The position numbers were made by a program, and so were the translations under genes. This document shows positions 1 to 14,811 of a stretch of 64,000 nt of DNA, piece by piece. The stretch's first letter is position 1; the number at the start of each line of letters is the position of its first letter. Below the pieces are notes generated by a model that saw only the letters and a program-made list of their open reading frames with translations, had not been told where the DNA came from and did not search any database. The stretch is from Progne subis subis (Eukaryota; Chordata; Aves; Passeriformes; Hirundinidae): the NCBI GenBank assembly GCA_022316685.1, contig JAKJHU010000038.1:2838384-2902383 (forward strand), read 5' to 3'.

Positions 1-479
1 CAAATAAATGATGCATGTCAGAAAATAGATGTAGAAGGAAAGGGGCAAGAAACAAATATAGGCTAGAAAGAGGCAAAAATAGAGGAATTGCTGTGCTTTC
101 AGTTTTGCTGTGCTTGCAGCAAAACCATAATAGCATCTGCTGCTTTTAATGACATCTTGCTAGTGTATTTTGTATAGCTTCATGAGGAACAATTTTAGAA
201 ATCTCATAAATATCTCCATTTTGACACTAGATTTCAAAGAGAAACTATAATACTAGGTTTATATCTACTCATCACCCTCTATATGTTTAAACAATTCCTT
301 GTCTGGAAAAAAGGACTCACACACTGAAATTCATGTATTCACTGTCACAAAGGCATTAAGGGGGTTTTTAAAGCTTCACAAAATGTAGGGACCAAATCAG
401 TCCAATTGCAGCTTACTCATTTTTATTAATTTCTCACCTTCTGTTGCAGAGACAGAAGGGAATCTATTTCATTATCATT

Positions 480-494
480 AAAAAAAAAAAAAAA
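480..494. repeat. A15 run
   Basis: Homopolymer of 15 A. No recognisable retroposed sequence precedes it on the plus strand. Confidence 0.9.
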
Positions 495-3400
495 GCCATT
501 TTGTATTGGGCAAATACTAAAACAAATCACTCTCAAACCCTATTTCCACCATATGCAATATGCTACCCGACAAGTTCTTGCAAGAAGGCAAAGAAATCAA
601 CTTCCTGACTTACTGCAGTGATGGCCAACCTAACTGGTTTGGCAAGCCACATACCACAACCTTCGTACAGTTGAGTGCCACAGGGCCACAGGAGCTGAGT
701 GACAGCTGAAGGCTGGGGTGGACCAGTCCCAGCTCTTACTGGCAAGCACCTCCTCTAACCGTGCGGGGACAGCAGCCTTGGGTGCTGCTGCTGTTGCTGC
801 CTTCCATGTGAGCAGGACTGGGACAGCGCCAAGGGACTCCAGTGGTGGGAAAGCAAGTGCCAGGGCCAGAGGGGAGGGTGCAGCTGTTAAGCAGGAGTGC
901 CTCATTCGTTTGCTTTGATGGAAAAGAATGACCATTGTGGAATGTGACATGTGCAGATCTGGCTGGCAAAATTCACAGTCCAGACAATTCAAGTCTTGAG
1001 CCATTTTAGCTCAAATCAATGGAAATCATCATCTTTTCATTTTCCACACAGGCGCTAAGCAGAGTTTCTATTGTGCTGCTAAAGTCTTTTTCTCTCACCA
1101 GCAAACCCAGGACTATCGCAGACCACCCAGAAAAGCCATTTGGAGCACAGTATATAGCTGAGTAGCAGACTATACAGATTGCATCCTAAATTCTAGAATG
1201 TGCTACACATAACTCATCTAAACAAGCCCCATTTAGCCTTTGTTTCTGAGTAGTATCTTATCTGTAGCAGTTACAGCTGAACTTTGTCTTGAATAATTTT
1301 TCACCCTTAACTCAGCAAGCCATAAACAATTGCTGCCCCAGTACCTTAGACAAACAACTATAAAAATACTGAAGAAAAAATTTGGGCTCTCTTTTGGGCT
1401 GCTCAATTCATGTTTGTTTATTAGGTTTTTTGACAGTGACACCTTTAGAGAGGGGAAGCATCTTGGATCTGAACCCAGAAAGACATTAGGAATTTGAACC
1501 CTCTGTTGAATGTACACTGGATCAGAAGGGAAGCAAAGAAACTGCAGTGACGGAATTCTTGAGGTAGATACGAGAAGCTGACAAAGTAGGGTAGGAAAAA
1601 CAAGCATTTGTAAGAGAATTATCAAACTAAAAACATTCTGGAACCACTACATTGTTAGGTAGCAACATTTGGCATACTTACTCAGTTTTGAAGCCTGTAC
1701 TTATATGCTCAGTATTTCTCCTTAAGCTGTGCTCATGCATGATGGTCTAAAACAGATCTTTTGCTTCTAGAAAAATGCAAAGCTCATTTTGTGTTAATCT
1801 TTTGAACAGTGCTGAGATAGTATGTCCATATTTACATAAATGATACTTTCTTCATTTATCTTTCATTTTAAATACTGCCCCAGAATGAGAAACACTGTCT
1901 GAGATTCAAAAAGGTGTTTTCTCACTATCCTATTCAATAGAAAAATTGTACAATAACTTGAGAAACATCATGTGCATTAGTAGAGTTTCTTGTTCCACAA
2001 ATCAATCAGAAACTGATGCTGTGCTTTAACAATGTCTAGCAGATCAACACTGGCAGCTAGGTTTGCTTCCTATATGATGCCAAGTTTATTTTTACTTCTA
2101 AAATACTGGCTGAAATTACAAAAAATTAAGCTGGAAATTACTTTTTCTTCATTTATTAAAAAAAGCTACTCAAACTAATGTTTTATACAATTTAACAATA
2201 GTTCTCAAGAACGTTTAAACTGTTTTAAGTAAAGAAAGTGAATTTTTTCAATTGTTTAAATGCCTTCTGTTAGATCATTAATGTATCTTGTGACTGACAG
2301 TCTAATGACAAACTTCACAGAAGATCTCCTTTATGAAATCGGTGTTTCTCAATAAAGAACTAAAATTTGCAGATTTTTTTTCCTAAGCCTCAGTTATTAG
2401 GAAAATATCTATGAGTCTTTCAGAGAACAGCTCTTGTCCTTTATTGGGTTCTTGCCATTATGAACATCTGTTCCGTCTATGAATTAATTGGTGAAAACAT
2501 CTTGTGCTTCTAGATGATCCAGGCAATCATAACTGTTCTGGGTTACTAGAGAACATTACCATTTTTCTCACACACACAGGCACACATTCCACCTTACAGC
2601 ACACTATAAAACAAGAACAATTATTTGGCATTATTCTTAATGTCATAAAAGAAACTTTTGGTGCTAATCATAAGAGTAGCACACTATTAGGTTCCCCAGA
2701 TGATTTAAGCAGTACTTTTGTACTGTGATAGCTTAAGAACACGAAAGATGCCTTGCCTAGCTGGTTGGAAATGTTCTTTATCTTAAAATCAAGAACCCTT
2801 TTATCAGTCCTGGTTTGCCACAGCAGAGTTTGTCAGGCAGTTGCAAAGGACAAAGAAAAGTCCACTTTAGACAACTCATTACAAATAACAGTATTTCTTT
2901 GTCACAAAAAGTCCGGCAGACTCAAATTTCACCTACTTGCTCCATGCTCAAGGTCTCCCATTGTTCTTGGCTATATTGAGGTTTGTCACCTCAGCTGTAA
3001 ATCCTCTGTTCTTGGAACACTCAGCTCACCAATAAGAAATTGGCTCATTTTAACACTATTTTTAACCTCTACGGATGCAAATCACTTTCCCCAACGGCAC
3101 TAAACATAAATCTCCTGTATTTCCTTTCAGTTACCTTTCAGACCAGTTCCTGGACCATCCAGGGTTCTGGTGAATGACAAGGATACAATCTATCATTAAG
3201 AAATAACAGTACCTACCAAACCTGGAAGGTTATTTTTGACTTAATTTAGAAAGAGAAGAAAGGGCACTGTCCCTCCCAAATAACAGATTTTTAGTTGTCA
3301 TAGAAGAGGTAAATAGATACCAGTCCATAATCATTTTGGGTCACGTTACCCAGCTGGCATCTCTTAGTAGTCATCTGTCTTCATTAAAGATTCTGCAAGA

Positions 3401-6400
3401 AGGTAGGGGTAGTGCCTGGGCCTGCTACACCTTTCCACGTGGGAGAGGTCTGCAATGATACAAACACTACGGCTTTCTTACTGCCAAAAATAAAAAAAGT
3501 AGTAAAATTTGAATTCTTCTGAAGAATTTTCAGGTCTGTTTCATGAATAACTTGAGGAAGACAAGACATAGATACATCAAGCCTCTTCCTTGCCTAGGAT
3601 ATAAGCGCATTCTCATATACCTTTGAATTTAGAAGAACATATGAAGGGAATAGCTGCAAACACTTTGTTTCTGGTGACACAAACAGGTGTGCCTGGTTAC
3701 ACCACATTCCACCCAAGTGCACAGACTCACATCACAATCATGTTTGCCCCACAACATATCTTTAGTCCCACTCCTCTCTCCCACACTCCAGAAGACACCT
3801 GTGAGCTCCTTCCAATTCTGCTTCTCTGCCCCATTCCCACCTCTGGTCCTCAACCTCTCCATTAGTGGTTTTTACCTAGCAAGTACAGGAAGAGTTTGGT
3901 GAGGAATTAGTTCTCTAAACTTTATATTCCAAGCAACAGAAGTGTCAAGATATTGAAGAGCAGCAGATTGTCACACCACAAGTCATGTGGTTGCTGCACT
4001 GCATCTCCACAAAAATTATCTACATTACTCACACTCATGAGGGGGTTGACTTGTCATGATCTGTCATCCAAGATGCAAATATTTATTGATGGCACAGAAG
4101 TATTCCAACTTCTGCTTTTATTACTCATTCTTTTAACATTGTTAAGAGGCTTTGGAATGCCAAATTCACTCAGCTTGTTCTGCAGTAGGACCAAAAGAAC
4201 TTACAATTTCTGATTATTTTGTTTATACCGTAAATAATCCAGCTGCAGAACAAAGATCTAAACCTAGAACTACAAACTGAGAACTGAAGCACACTCCACT
4301 AGTGCACTATTGTCATGACATAAAGCCTAAGAGCAAAAAGTCCTTCATTAAAATTACAACAATTACAAGAGAATAACTTTGTAAGTACTTTTTATTTTGT
4401 GTCCTAGATACCATTCAGGTGTCCAAATGCATTATTAAAATTCATATTTTTAATAAGCTGCAATATTTATTTCTTTTTAGCCAATTAAAGATGACACATC
4501 TCTTTGGTATAGAGCACCACCACACACAGCAGCCCTTTTCCACTCACAGGCCTTCAAGCCAAGCATTATCCCATGCTTAAAGTAGAACAGCATCAGTATT
4601 CCCTTCTGCTGGTTTTTCACTTTTACACAGCCTTATTAGACACAGGCAGGGATGCAGCCATCTTATTATTGTTCAGACCTTTCAAGTGTTCATATGCATT
4701 AAGTTCACTTTATAGATCTGCATTGGAAAACACCCTTTTGAAACAGGCAAATAATCAACTCTGCATTACTATTGTTGTAATTACTATGCTTTCAATACAA
4801 TCTGAGGTAAGAGATGAGAAAGGAAAATGTGCATGACTCTTCTGGGCACACTGTAAATGAATGGTAAAGCAAGGTGATACCATTAAAATTAAGATACTCT
4901 GACAGCTTGCATTTTGCTACCATGAAGAGTTTCTTTTTTTTTCTTCTAAGTAATGAGCTAGAAAATTTCCAGGCAAAACGTTATTGGAAAAGGTGTTAAG
5001 AAGTAAAAAAAGTTCACTCTTCAGTGGCTGTTAGAGCTTAGAGCTGCAAGTGCCTTTTTTTAAGATTTGAGTTCTCCAAAACAGATTTCTGGTAAGGATT
5101 CCCACAAGCCCTGCATGTTTTTAGTACAGATCTGCCCTTGTCAAACCAGGAATGTGACTGATTAATGGTGCTCCTTTAGAAGTGGAAGCTTCATACAGTT
5201 GAGGGCCACTGCCAATCACTGAGACCTTATACGTTTAAGTTTTATTTAAGCGAGGGGGAGAAAAGTATCCCATAAAACTGCATCGTGAAAGTAAAATTTT
5301 CCATCTTCCTGCTTCTGCTTTATCCTCACATACTCCAGACACATTCTGAAATTATTCTAGGACAGAAGCAACTGCACTTGTAAGACTAGTGCAAACTGTC
5401 CAAGGGGAAAGGAGCTTAGGAGTTTAGCAGGATGGCTCACTCTGCATTAAGTTTTAAAAGCTCCTTGCTATTTGTGATAGTTCTCACTAAAAGATATGAG
5501 AACTTTTTAGAAGCTATAAGCAGTTACTGTAGTTATGCTCATACCCTAACAAGGGGATCCCAGGCCCCATAATAGATTAGTCATAATCATCAGAAAAAAC
5601 AAGCACACTAAGTTTTAGTCTTCTACTTAACTATAATATTCAAATTTAGACCTCCTGAGATCAGGAGCCTCACTCTTTCAACATCAACAGCAAAACCAGA
5701 CCAAAATACTTTTCATTACTCTCCCACAGGCCAGAGGTGAGGAGGATCAAGGCCCACTCCTGTAATTAAGTTTTCTGGTTGGTAACTGTTCTTCTGTAGG
5801 CAAAGCTGAGAGGGAACATTTGCCAAGCCTTCAATTGAAGAAAGCTCGGTGAATGGAAGCTGGAAGAAAATACAGGGTCATCCAATGAATGCACTGCTCA
5901 TTATGCAAGTGGACTCATTCAGAGGCCTCTTTATGTCATTCAGTGTAAACAAGTACCTGCAGCACTACCAGGCAAGGCAAATAAAGCCTTGTTGTGAAGC
6001 AGAGTTGCAGACTTGTTGCGACAGTCATGGAGGTCATTATTACAACCTATTTTAATATCAACATGTACACACGCCCCACCGTACTTTCTAAATCACAAAA
6101 TCATCACGTGCGGAACAAACATCATCACCATAAGGATGACACTTTTTCCTGATTGTTTGTGCTCAGAGTTCTTAATAGCTGCTTATATTGTTACTCTGGC
6201 AGTGACTACAGTTTACATAGAATGCCTGGGTTCACATTAAACTACTGTCACAGGGACTGACAGCAATGCACTTGCAGCACACTACCTGCTAGGGCAACAC
6301 CTGAATACTACTTCCAGGCCACCCTACAGCTCCTGAGATAGGAGCTACAACCACTGCACTGATGTATCAGACCTTCTTCACCATAAAGCAGCCTTGTGCA

Positions 6401-6763
6401 AGAGCAGAACTGAGACAAAACAGGAAAGCTGTCCACAAGGTGTGCACCAGCAGCCTGTCACTGAGCAGCACGCTCAGTCTTCAGTCACTATTAGAGACAT
6501 TCTTCTTGAAGTGACTGAGGGAAAGAGTAGCAAGGCTAGCACGTGGTCCCTGTCACTGCTTCATCACCCTCCAGCATGCAGGAGCACTTCTTACTCTGTG
6601 AGAAAAGAGCAAGTCATTCTAGTTGACATCAAATGTTAACTAACCTTCTATGTGTCAGGATTTTCAGACAAGATTAATAGTTTTTGGCTGCACACAGCCT
6701 GAAAAAAATGGAAGAGAGGGAAAAATGTGGCATTTAGCCAAGGAAAGAAAAATGAAATGCAAA

Positions 6764-6801
6764 AAATATTTTTAAATATATTTATATATACATATATATA
6801 G
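6764..6801. repeat. AT-rich (TA)n-like tract
   Basis: Alternating A/T with short TATATA blocks and a few interruptions, within CERS6 intron 1. Confidence 0.7.
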
Positions 6802-9644
6802 GTATAGAGGTAGAATTGTTTCTGCTTCCTAATTACTAAAACAGCAACCTAATTACGAGATAGGTTACTATATTACTAAAACTCCATGGCTATACATGAC
6901 CATGCATAATGTCATAAAATTTCTGGTCTTTCACAGAAATTATATGCTGATAAAACACCAGAACTCAGCAAAAATTGATTTCTAACTTATATTGGCAGAA
7001 AATCAGACTCAGGACATTTGAGTAAATAAATTATCTTTCAGTATAATACAGATCCTCAAATCAGTTCAACCACCCTCAAAGAAACTTTGAGAATACAGAC
7101 CTTACTGTATTCAAATAATCCAGTAAGACTGAGTGACAAAACTACCTTTATGCATGCAATACAGACTCACAAAATTAATGCTCTTTTTACATTAAAATTC
7201 ATCTAGGAAAACATATGCTAATGTTGCAAGCCCAACAACTAGCCTGATGTACGGACTCCAGGGTGTTTCACAGGAAACTCTATGAAATCACTGGGATGGG
7301 ATAATGAAAACCTCTGACCCATATTTTTTCATGTATGACTTATGATTTACCAGTCCATGTGCACCAGGCAGGCCTAAAGCTTTGAAAGATTCACAGGAGC
7401 CCCAAGCGAAGTTAATACAAGCCTGAAAACGAAGACAAGATGCAAGTGGTAATACCTGGATTCCAAAGACTGTTTTTTATACATTAACATGAACTAATCT
7501 CACTTTTTATTTGAAATTTCTACATGTGAACAAGAAGAAAAGGTAAAATGTTGGACACTACTGCCTTGGCTCTTCATTCCAACAAGCTTTCCCCAAGACA
7601 GAAACCCACCACCATAAATAAACAAAAAAGTCAAACAAAATCCAGACTAAACCTTCCTATTGTGGTCAAGTCAGCCATGGGTATCCAAGGGAAGCAGAGG
7701 TCCTTTGTATATTGTACGCAAAACATTGGATATGGAGGACTGAAATCAAAGAATCTCTTTATTGACCACAACATCCTTGCTTTGACAGATATTTCCTCTC
7801 TGTATATAATTTCTCAATGTGCTGTGCTCTAGTCTGAGAGCTGGAAGAGGATGGCAGATTATTTAGCAGATGTCATTTTCTTAGTCAATGCACTTGGGTT
7901 ATTTTCAAACCACTTAAAAATATATGTTTCCTTGATACAGGACTTTACAGAAGGAAAATGTCAAAGAAGCTATGGCTTGTTCCTCATAAACACATGAAGC
8001 GTTTTGAGATGAGGATGACCAACACATTGTTTTTCCAACAAACTGAGAAATACTCTTGATAAAATTAGGATCAGCTTGAAACCCTTGAGAACCCTTAAAA
8101 ATAACTGTAAAAGCAGGTGCTTCAAGGTAAATTTTAAGTTTTCTTTCCTTTGAGGCAACACACTTAAGAGATTTGTTATTAGTATTTAAAGCTTTAAGCC
8201 ACTCTGGTGTTACACCTGAATTATTCCCATCGGGAAACAAGGCAAAACACAAGGAATACTTATGTGATGGATTCAAGCAGCTGGGTTGTCTTCAAACCTT
8301 GGAGTCAGCTCTCGATGGAAGAGTAAGCCAGGTGAAGTGTGGTTCTATTCTGCTAGCAGATTTTTCGTCTTGACAGCTGAAGGTAAATATCAGGCTAGAG
8401 ATTCAAACTCTTGCCATGACTCTAACAAACCATCAGCCTATTTTCAAGAAAACCAATCTGTTAGGAGGTAATTTTTTCCTCGTATAAAACAAAACAAACA
8501 GAAAAACACAATGAAACTTTCTGTGTATCATGCACAATACAAACTGGTTAACTCTGGTGAAGAATGTGAGATTCTGGAGGCTGGCAATGTTATAGAGATC
8601 TCATTTTTATCTCTTCATCCTTGTCTTGAAACCAAACTGATTTATCAGTGTTGGCTGAAAGTCAGGACATCTGTTCCTGATGAAATTTTGACATTTCTCA
8701 CTTTCCATTTCATTCCAAATTGGAAGAAAACCAGTATTTTTCATATTTCCTATAAATGCTCTAGAAAATAACAATTCCAGATTAGCACACATGACAGTAC
8801 CTCTAATTAGGAGAAAAGATATGTTTCTTGTGTCAAGTATCAAACTGTTTCATTACCAACTACCTTTTGATGTAATGACATTAAAAAAATTAAATAAATA
8901 GAAAAAAAGCACACTGCATCAAGAGTGATATGATGCCACTGTGGTATATAAATTACTCTCTGTCACACAGATATATAAATATATTTTCAACTATGCATTT
9001 TATTACCAATATAAAGAATTAATGAATGTGAAACTAAAGACTGGTTTCTCCCTTTTTTCTCCCTAAGTCTGATTTACTCTTATTATACTGAATACAAAGG
9101 GAATAAAAGCTTTTCCAGTAAGGCATGTGATTCCTGCTTTCTGTCATCTAAGCACCACTTTCCGTGATTTTTTTCAAACCCAAAATTATCTTAAAGATAT
9201 TGCAGTGTTGAGAAGAAACAACTTAAGTGGAACAAAAGTAAAATTATTCTCCAAATGGCCTGTTATAATCAAATTTCATGCTGTAGGAGACTCAAAGCAT
9301 TGATCCTAGAAAGGAATAGAATGTGTTTATTTCAAAGCAACTCAGACTTCACTTTGGGTACCCATAAGGTAATTCCTGTCCTAGGTAGAGGAGGTCCACA
9401 TCTGTTTCTCAATTTACAACCTATCTTACCTACACACCAGACTACAATAAAATCAAAAGATCCATCCTACAGAAAATGGAAAATCTAGATGTCCATTCAA
9501 TCAAATGTTACATGCTCTGCCCTAATTCTCTTCTAAAGGCTTCCAGTGATCTTCATCTTAATCCTCTCCTATGCAGTTTTCCAACACAGTTTACAAACTT
9601 CATCCAGACATCGATCTCATGAGCGCCCTGGAGCCCTGCACTGA

Positions 9645-9950
9645 TGCCATTCAGTGAGGTCTATGATTTCAGTCGCCAGGGTTGGAAGAGACTTCTGGAG
9701 ATCACCACATACACCAGATGACCAATCAGTTCAAGACTATGCCCATGTTTTTCAAGTACATCCACAGCCTCTCTGGGTAACCTATCACAGTGGTTCACCA
9801 CCATCCCAAGAAAAAGTTTGTTTAAACACAATTTCCTGCATATCAATTGCTTGTTGCCTCTTGTCCTTTCACTGTAAACCACTAAGAAGAATCTTTGTCC
9901 ACCAGCACCCCCAGGACTCCATCTACAGTTCAATTTGTCATCGTAACAAT
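9645..9950 (-). mobile_element. CR1 LINE fragment, 3' end of ORF2 plus tail
   Basis: On the minus strand, a frame over 9954-9661 contains ERTRGNKQ, then LCLNKLFLGMVV, then DRLPREAVDVLEKHG. These align in order with the C-terminal end of CR1 reverse-transcriptase ORF2 (ERTRGNK..., F.LN..KNFF..., NRLPREVV...). The plus strand from 9670 carries the complement of the CR1 3' UTR (CAGGGTTGGAAGAGACTTCT followed by GGAGATCA). The fragment is 5'-truncated and diverged, as is usual for old avian CR1 copies. It lies in the same orientation as CERS6. Edges are approximate. Confidence 0.88.
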
Positions 9951-10580
9951 GCAATCACTGTTAATTTAGTACAAGTGTTGTAATACTGAGAAATGTTTGG
10001 AGCTGGAACTGTTCATATTTTCAGGCTACCTCTCTTATCATATCAGTTCTCACCCTTCTCTCATACTACTGTGTGGGAAAACTTGACAGATAAGAATCAA
10101 CCACTCAATTATTGCTTCAACATATACACAACACGTTCCTGCTTGTGGTCTAACCACGTGCTTTTCTTTTTCTCAACACTTTCCAAGATGATGCCCATAA
10201 CAGGAATTAATTACACTCAATTGGACCTGATCATCTTATCCAGCAGCATGCTTTGGACAACCACAAGTGTTGAAGCAAGAAGTTTAAGAAAAAGCTAATG
10301 GACAAATGCAGAAAAGCTTGTCAACAAGCACATATTCATGACACACTAATTTCCTATAGTTTTATTTTCAACAGAAACAACAGGTCTTACCTGTTACAAG
10401 GGGGATTCTGGTATTGACAAAGCACTGGTCTCATCTGCTATAGCAGAGCTCAGGAGAGCCGCAGCCTTGATAGTCAACTGATGAGAGGCTGGAGCCCTCC
10501 AGCTCCCCAGATGCACAGGTCTCCTCCTGGTTGAGAAGTGCTACCTGAGTTCACCCACCACCCCAAAAATTTTTGAGCTC

Positions 10581-10754
10581 ACTTTCATTTCATGTAGATT
10601 TAATTTTGTCTGCTTTGTCACACTGTAATGCCCACTGGTTTAGACTAGCATTCCATGTTTACACTGCACTTTCATTTCATGTAGATTTAATTTTGTCTGC
10701 TTTGTCACACTGTAATGCCCACTGATTTAGACTAGCATTCCACGTTTACACTGC
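10581..10754. repeat. 87-bp direct tandem duplication, two copies
   Basis: Copy 1 is 10581-10667 and copy 2 is 10668-10754, directly adjacent. Both begin ACTTTCATTTCATGTAG and end TTTACACTGC. By eye they differ at two positions (CTGGTTT versus CTGATTT, and CCATGTT versus CCACGTT), so the duplication is fairly recent. No open frame or known repeat family is recognised in the unit. Confidence 0.95.
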
Positions 10755-12811
10755 CCACTTACAATGTTTCAGCAGTTGCTATATCAAGGCTAATTTCTGT
10801 GCATCTTAAGGAACATACCTTGTTCAGACAGTCCCCTTAATGAAAGAACACCAAGCAGTCTATCTTCAACTATGGAGGCAACTCTGTCTCAGCAGCACAT
10901 ACATCACACAACCACAGAAGACATGAGGAAAAGCAAGCACAAGGGATATTACAACGCACCACTCTGATCTTCCTTTCACATTACTTCTGTGATCAGGAAC
11001 TGCTTTTGAGTAAGCTCTTTACTTTGAGTTATAGAGCACAGTCTTATTTCCAAATAAGCAATTCCCTGCCACTGCAGGAAAGCATCTCTCATTAGCCTAG
11101 ACAGTTTAGCTCGTTTGTACCATTTCAAGGTAGACAGCATTGGTACAAAAGCAGTTTTCATCGTTTAAAGTTCTGTCAAACACCACAGGAAAGTATAAAC
11201 TGAGAGCAGTCTTTGCTTCCACTCTGTTCTCAGTGAAAACATAGAACTCCCAAGGACATGGTAAACAACAGTCCCAGTGACAGTTTAGGTATCTGAACTT
11301 TCTCAATATCATATAGAACTGAATTCAGCCAGGAACAGAGGTGAAAAGGAGTGAAGAGATCCCATTGCTGAAGTGAGGATTTCAGCATAATTTCTATTAA
11401 GCCCTTCTCCCTTTCTGCTAGTGGAACTGAAAAATACTAAGTTTATCTCAGAGGACGGCAAATGGGCAGTGAGTAGATTTGATGACACCACATGTTACAA
11501 TATTTCACTACTGATAAAAATAGAGCTACTAGCTCTTAAAAATGATAGATAAACTACTAGTGCAAGCATGAATACTCAAATAGCCTCAAGAATGTAAGAT
11601 GTTATGCCAATGAACACATTCCAAGCTCTAACTTATGTTTGTGCACCAGTGTTCACTATGTCAGCTAGATTTATTCCTTTTAATATAGTACTATAGGTTA
11701 CTGCCCTTATCCATACAGGAGAAACCAACACAGCGAAGATATTATTAAAAGGAAGTTTCTACTGCCCTTGCACTGAGAAAAAATGCAAATGATTTACGTA
11801 TTTTGCTTTAATTACCCTAGTGTGACCTGTGAGTGCAAAGAAGGCTTTTTGTCACTTCAGACCAAACTTTAATGCGCATCACTTACAATATTAAATGAAT
11901 TTTACATTAGCGAACCTGAAAGATACTTAATTAATACAAGGTAGTCTGGAGACCCTTAGCATTTCATTCCTCCCAGTGCAAAACATAACTTGGATTAATA
12001 GCCAATATACGTAACATTGTTAACTGGACGTTACACTCCTTCACAATTCTTAAATTTTCTTAGTAATTGCACAAGTACCTTGAGAGTTAAAATTTGATTG
12101 TGCTACATCAGTAATAGTTACATAAGGCCTTACAATTGCTCAGAAATATTAAAGCTTAACAACAGCAGAATTTACCATTAAGAGAAGTATTAACTACATA
12201 GGAAAAAAATACAGTTTACTCTCTGTTTTTTGTGCAGAAGTCACAACTTTGTGTTACAGGTCCACCTAAAAACCATCTCTAAAATTACAAGTGACTGTGC
12301 TAAATACTCCAGTTCTCTCACCCTAGCTGCAGTTTAAGTACTTCAGAATAACCAAAGGCATCACCAGAAGCTGATGGACACCATATGGTGTAGGGTTAGT
12401 CCTCTGTAAGGACTATATGCTAAAAACACTACCAGGGGAGAGAAGTTCTCAACCCATCTGATTATCAGAAACTTTGCTCACCTTAAATCAAGACATTAGT
12501 GATTCCTCCTGTTTTAAATGATCAGAGACCCACATGTTTCATGATCAGAGACTATTCCATCCCTGACCTGGATGTCCCCCACAATCTCTAAGTGCCCAGT
12601 GAGTGAAGAAAGTCACTCTGGTGGGAGACACAAAGCGATCCAGGTGTAAGATCAACAACTCCAAGGAATTGTTGATACATATCATATGCATCTGATTGTC
12701 CATAAGGTGCAAACTACAGTCTTAAGCATACTACTGGATATTATATAAGGTTACATCACTTACAAAAGCGATATAGTTTTATGCTGTAATTTTAACTTTC
12801 TTCTCAAACTC

Positions 12812-12855
12812 TATTTTATATATATAATAGATATATTATATATATATACACACAC
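12812..12855. repeat. TA/CA simple-repeat tract
   Basis: TATATATATAATAGATATATTA continues as TATATATATA and then CACACACA. It is an interrupted dinucleotide microsatellite in CERS6 intron 1. Confidence 0.85.
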
Positions 12856-14777
12856 AAAGACTCTTTCAACTCAGGCACAGAAACACCAAATGCTAATAAA
12901 CTGACAACCTACTGCAGTCATGGGATACTTAACAACTTGAGAAAAAAGAACAAACCTTTTCCCCCAAAATATGGTCAAATAAACACTGTTCAGCTCAGAC
13001 ATCAAGCCTGTTGACAGGAACAGAGATAGATTTAAGGGAAAAGAGTATCCTAAATGTTAATTTACTAAATACTTTGTATGGACTAATAAGACACTGGTCT
13101 GCAGATGTGTAGAAAGGGGCAGCATACCAGAAGCTCTTCTTTTTCCAAGAACAGATCCTTGGCAAATGCCTGTTAATCAGTGACAGAGGCAGAAGCAGGA
13201 GCAGCAGAAAGAGACACAGGTAATTTGGATCCAATGGCGTGGTCACAGGAATCCAGGCAGGAAGCAAATTGGAGTTGCTACCAGTAACTGGAACCTGCAC
13301 TCAGACAAAACCCCACTAACAGTGGCTCTGCCTCAGTAATAGGCTCCCAGCACCCACTAGTGACCTGTCACTGAAACCTTTCCACTGGCAGAGCTGTGGT
13401 TTAGCTGTCATACTTCTTTCACATGGATATTTTACGAATCACTTTTAATGGCATTCTCTTCTGGAGCTCAGCATGCATTTCCCATTTAACTCCTAATTTT
13501 AAGATCAACACTAATGCACACCTGTAAATGGCCCTATATGAAGAACTTTGAAATAGTGTGCATTTTATCCACTCCGCTTTCTTTTAAAGGAGCACTCTAA
13601 GCCCACGTGCGAACACACAGCTACATTACACAACAGAGCTGTGCACCAGCCAGCGCTGGCAGGACCAGCGTGCCTGAGAGCACACAGCACTGGTCTAAGC
13701 TGGTAAGACACACAGGCCAAGATAGACAACAGCTTTCCAGGTAAAACAATCATTTGTTGGCAAGTGTTAGTCTGCAGGTGTTAGTGGCTGAGGCTCAACC
13801 CTGGGAAACAAAAACTGGTTATATAAAGAAGAAGATAAATGACAGAAAATTAGTAACTTAAAGAAACACAGAGAAAGGGATAGTACAATCAGCAAGATAT
13901 ACATGCATTTTAAAGCTATTTACTGCTAAGGCTGTATTGTTACTTTTTAAAATTAAATTGGTTTAAAGTGGAAAAGTAATATTTTTTTTAGTTATTTTCT
14001 TTCCAGTTCTGTCTTTTCATACAAGTTAGCAATTTCAATATTCTATTCGATTTTGACAGAATTAGCATTCAGTAAATAGCAATCATGCAAAAAGAAAAAG
14101 CCCTACATATCATCTTATGAAAAAAAAATTATAAAAAAAAATAAAGAAGGAACCGAGAAAGTAATTGTCAGAACATATTCACCCTGCTTACATACAGATA
14201 AATTACACCTGAATGATCAGATTTTACCTAACACACAGGGAAATAAGCCAAAAAATCTATATATATTACAGCCTAGAAAAGGGTTTTAACAGAAATAACC
14301 ATCAGGGCCCCATCCAACCTCTCCAGATGAGGTTTTGGGCTACTGGAAGTACAGTGAGTTTGTACACTCTCTTCCAAAATTGCATCCTGTCTAGCCTCCT
14401 TTTTGTTGTAAAAACCACCGATACTAGATGTCCTAGGGAGTACAAAAATCAAATTTGTATGTATACACTACACACCAGAAACACTTATAAGACTTTCTGT
14501 ATTGTCATCTGAATGAATTTTTATAGTTAGCAAGAAATATGTATACATGCCCAAACAGTCATTTTGTCACGTCACCCAGATGCACTAGGAATTCTACTGT
14601 CATACTAAATGAAAATTAGCTGAGGTTACCTTCGAGACTGAATTATCATTACAAAAGCAAAGTTTCATATAAAAGCCATGAATTTCCATATGCTCAATGT
14701 CTACAGTATCTTGATCAGAGTAATAGTAAATTATGTGGCTGGTTCAGTTCAAGTCAGTGCAGCTGAAGGGCTGTTGC

Positions 14778-14811
14778 TATATATAATCAAGTTATCTCTT
14801 GATTATATATA
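14778..14811. repeat. Inverted repeat, perfect 14-bp stem with 6-nt loop
   Basis: The left arm is 14778-14791 (TATATATAATCAAG), the loop is TTATCT, and the right arm is 14798-14811 (CTTGATTATATATA). The stem is AT-rich. Just downstream, TATGAGCCAT occurs twice about 24 nt apart, flanking another TATATATA block. Confidence 0.9.

Noticed and set aside
10880..10915. U6 snRNA-like CAGCAGCACATAC
   Set aside because: Only about 10 nt resemble the U6 5' region; the rest of the gene is absent.
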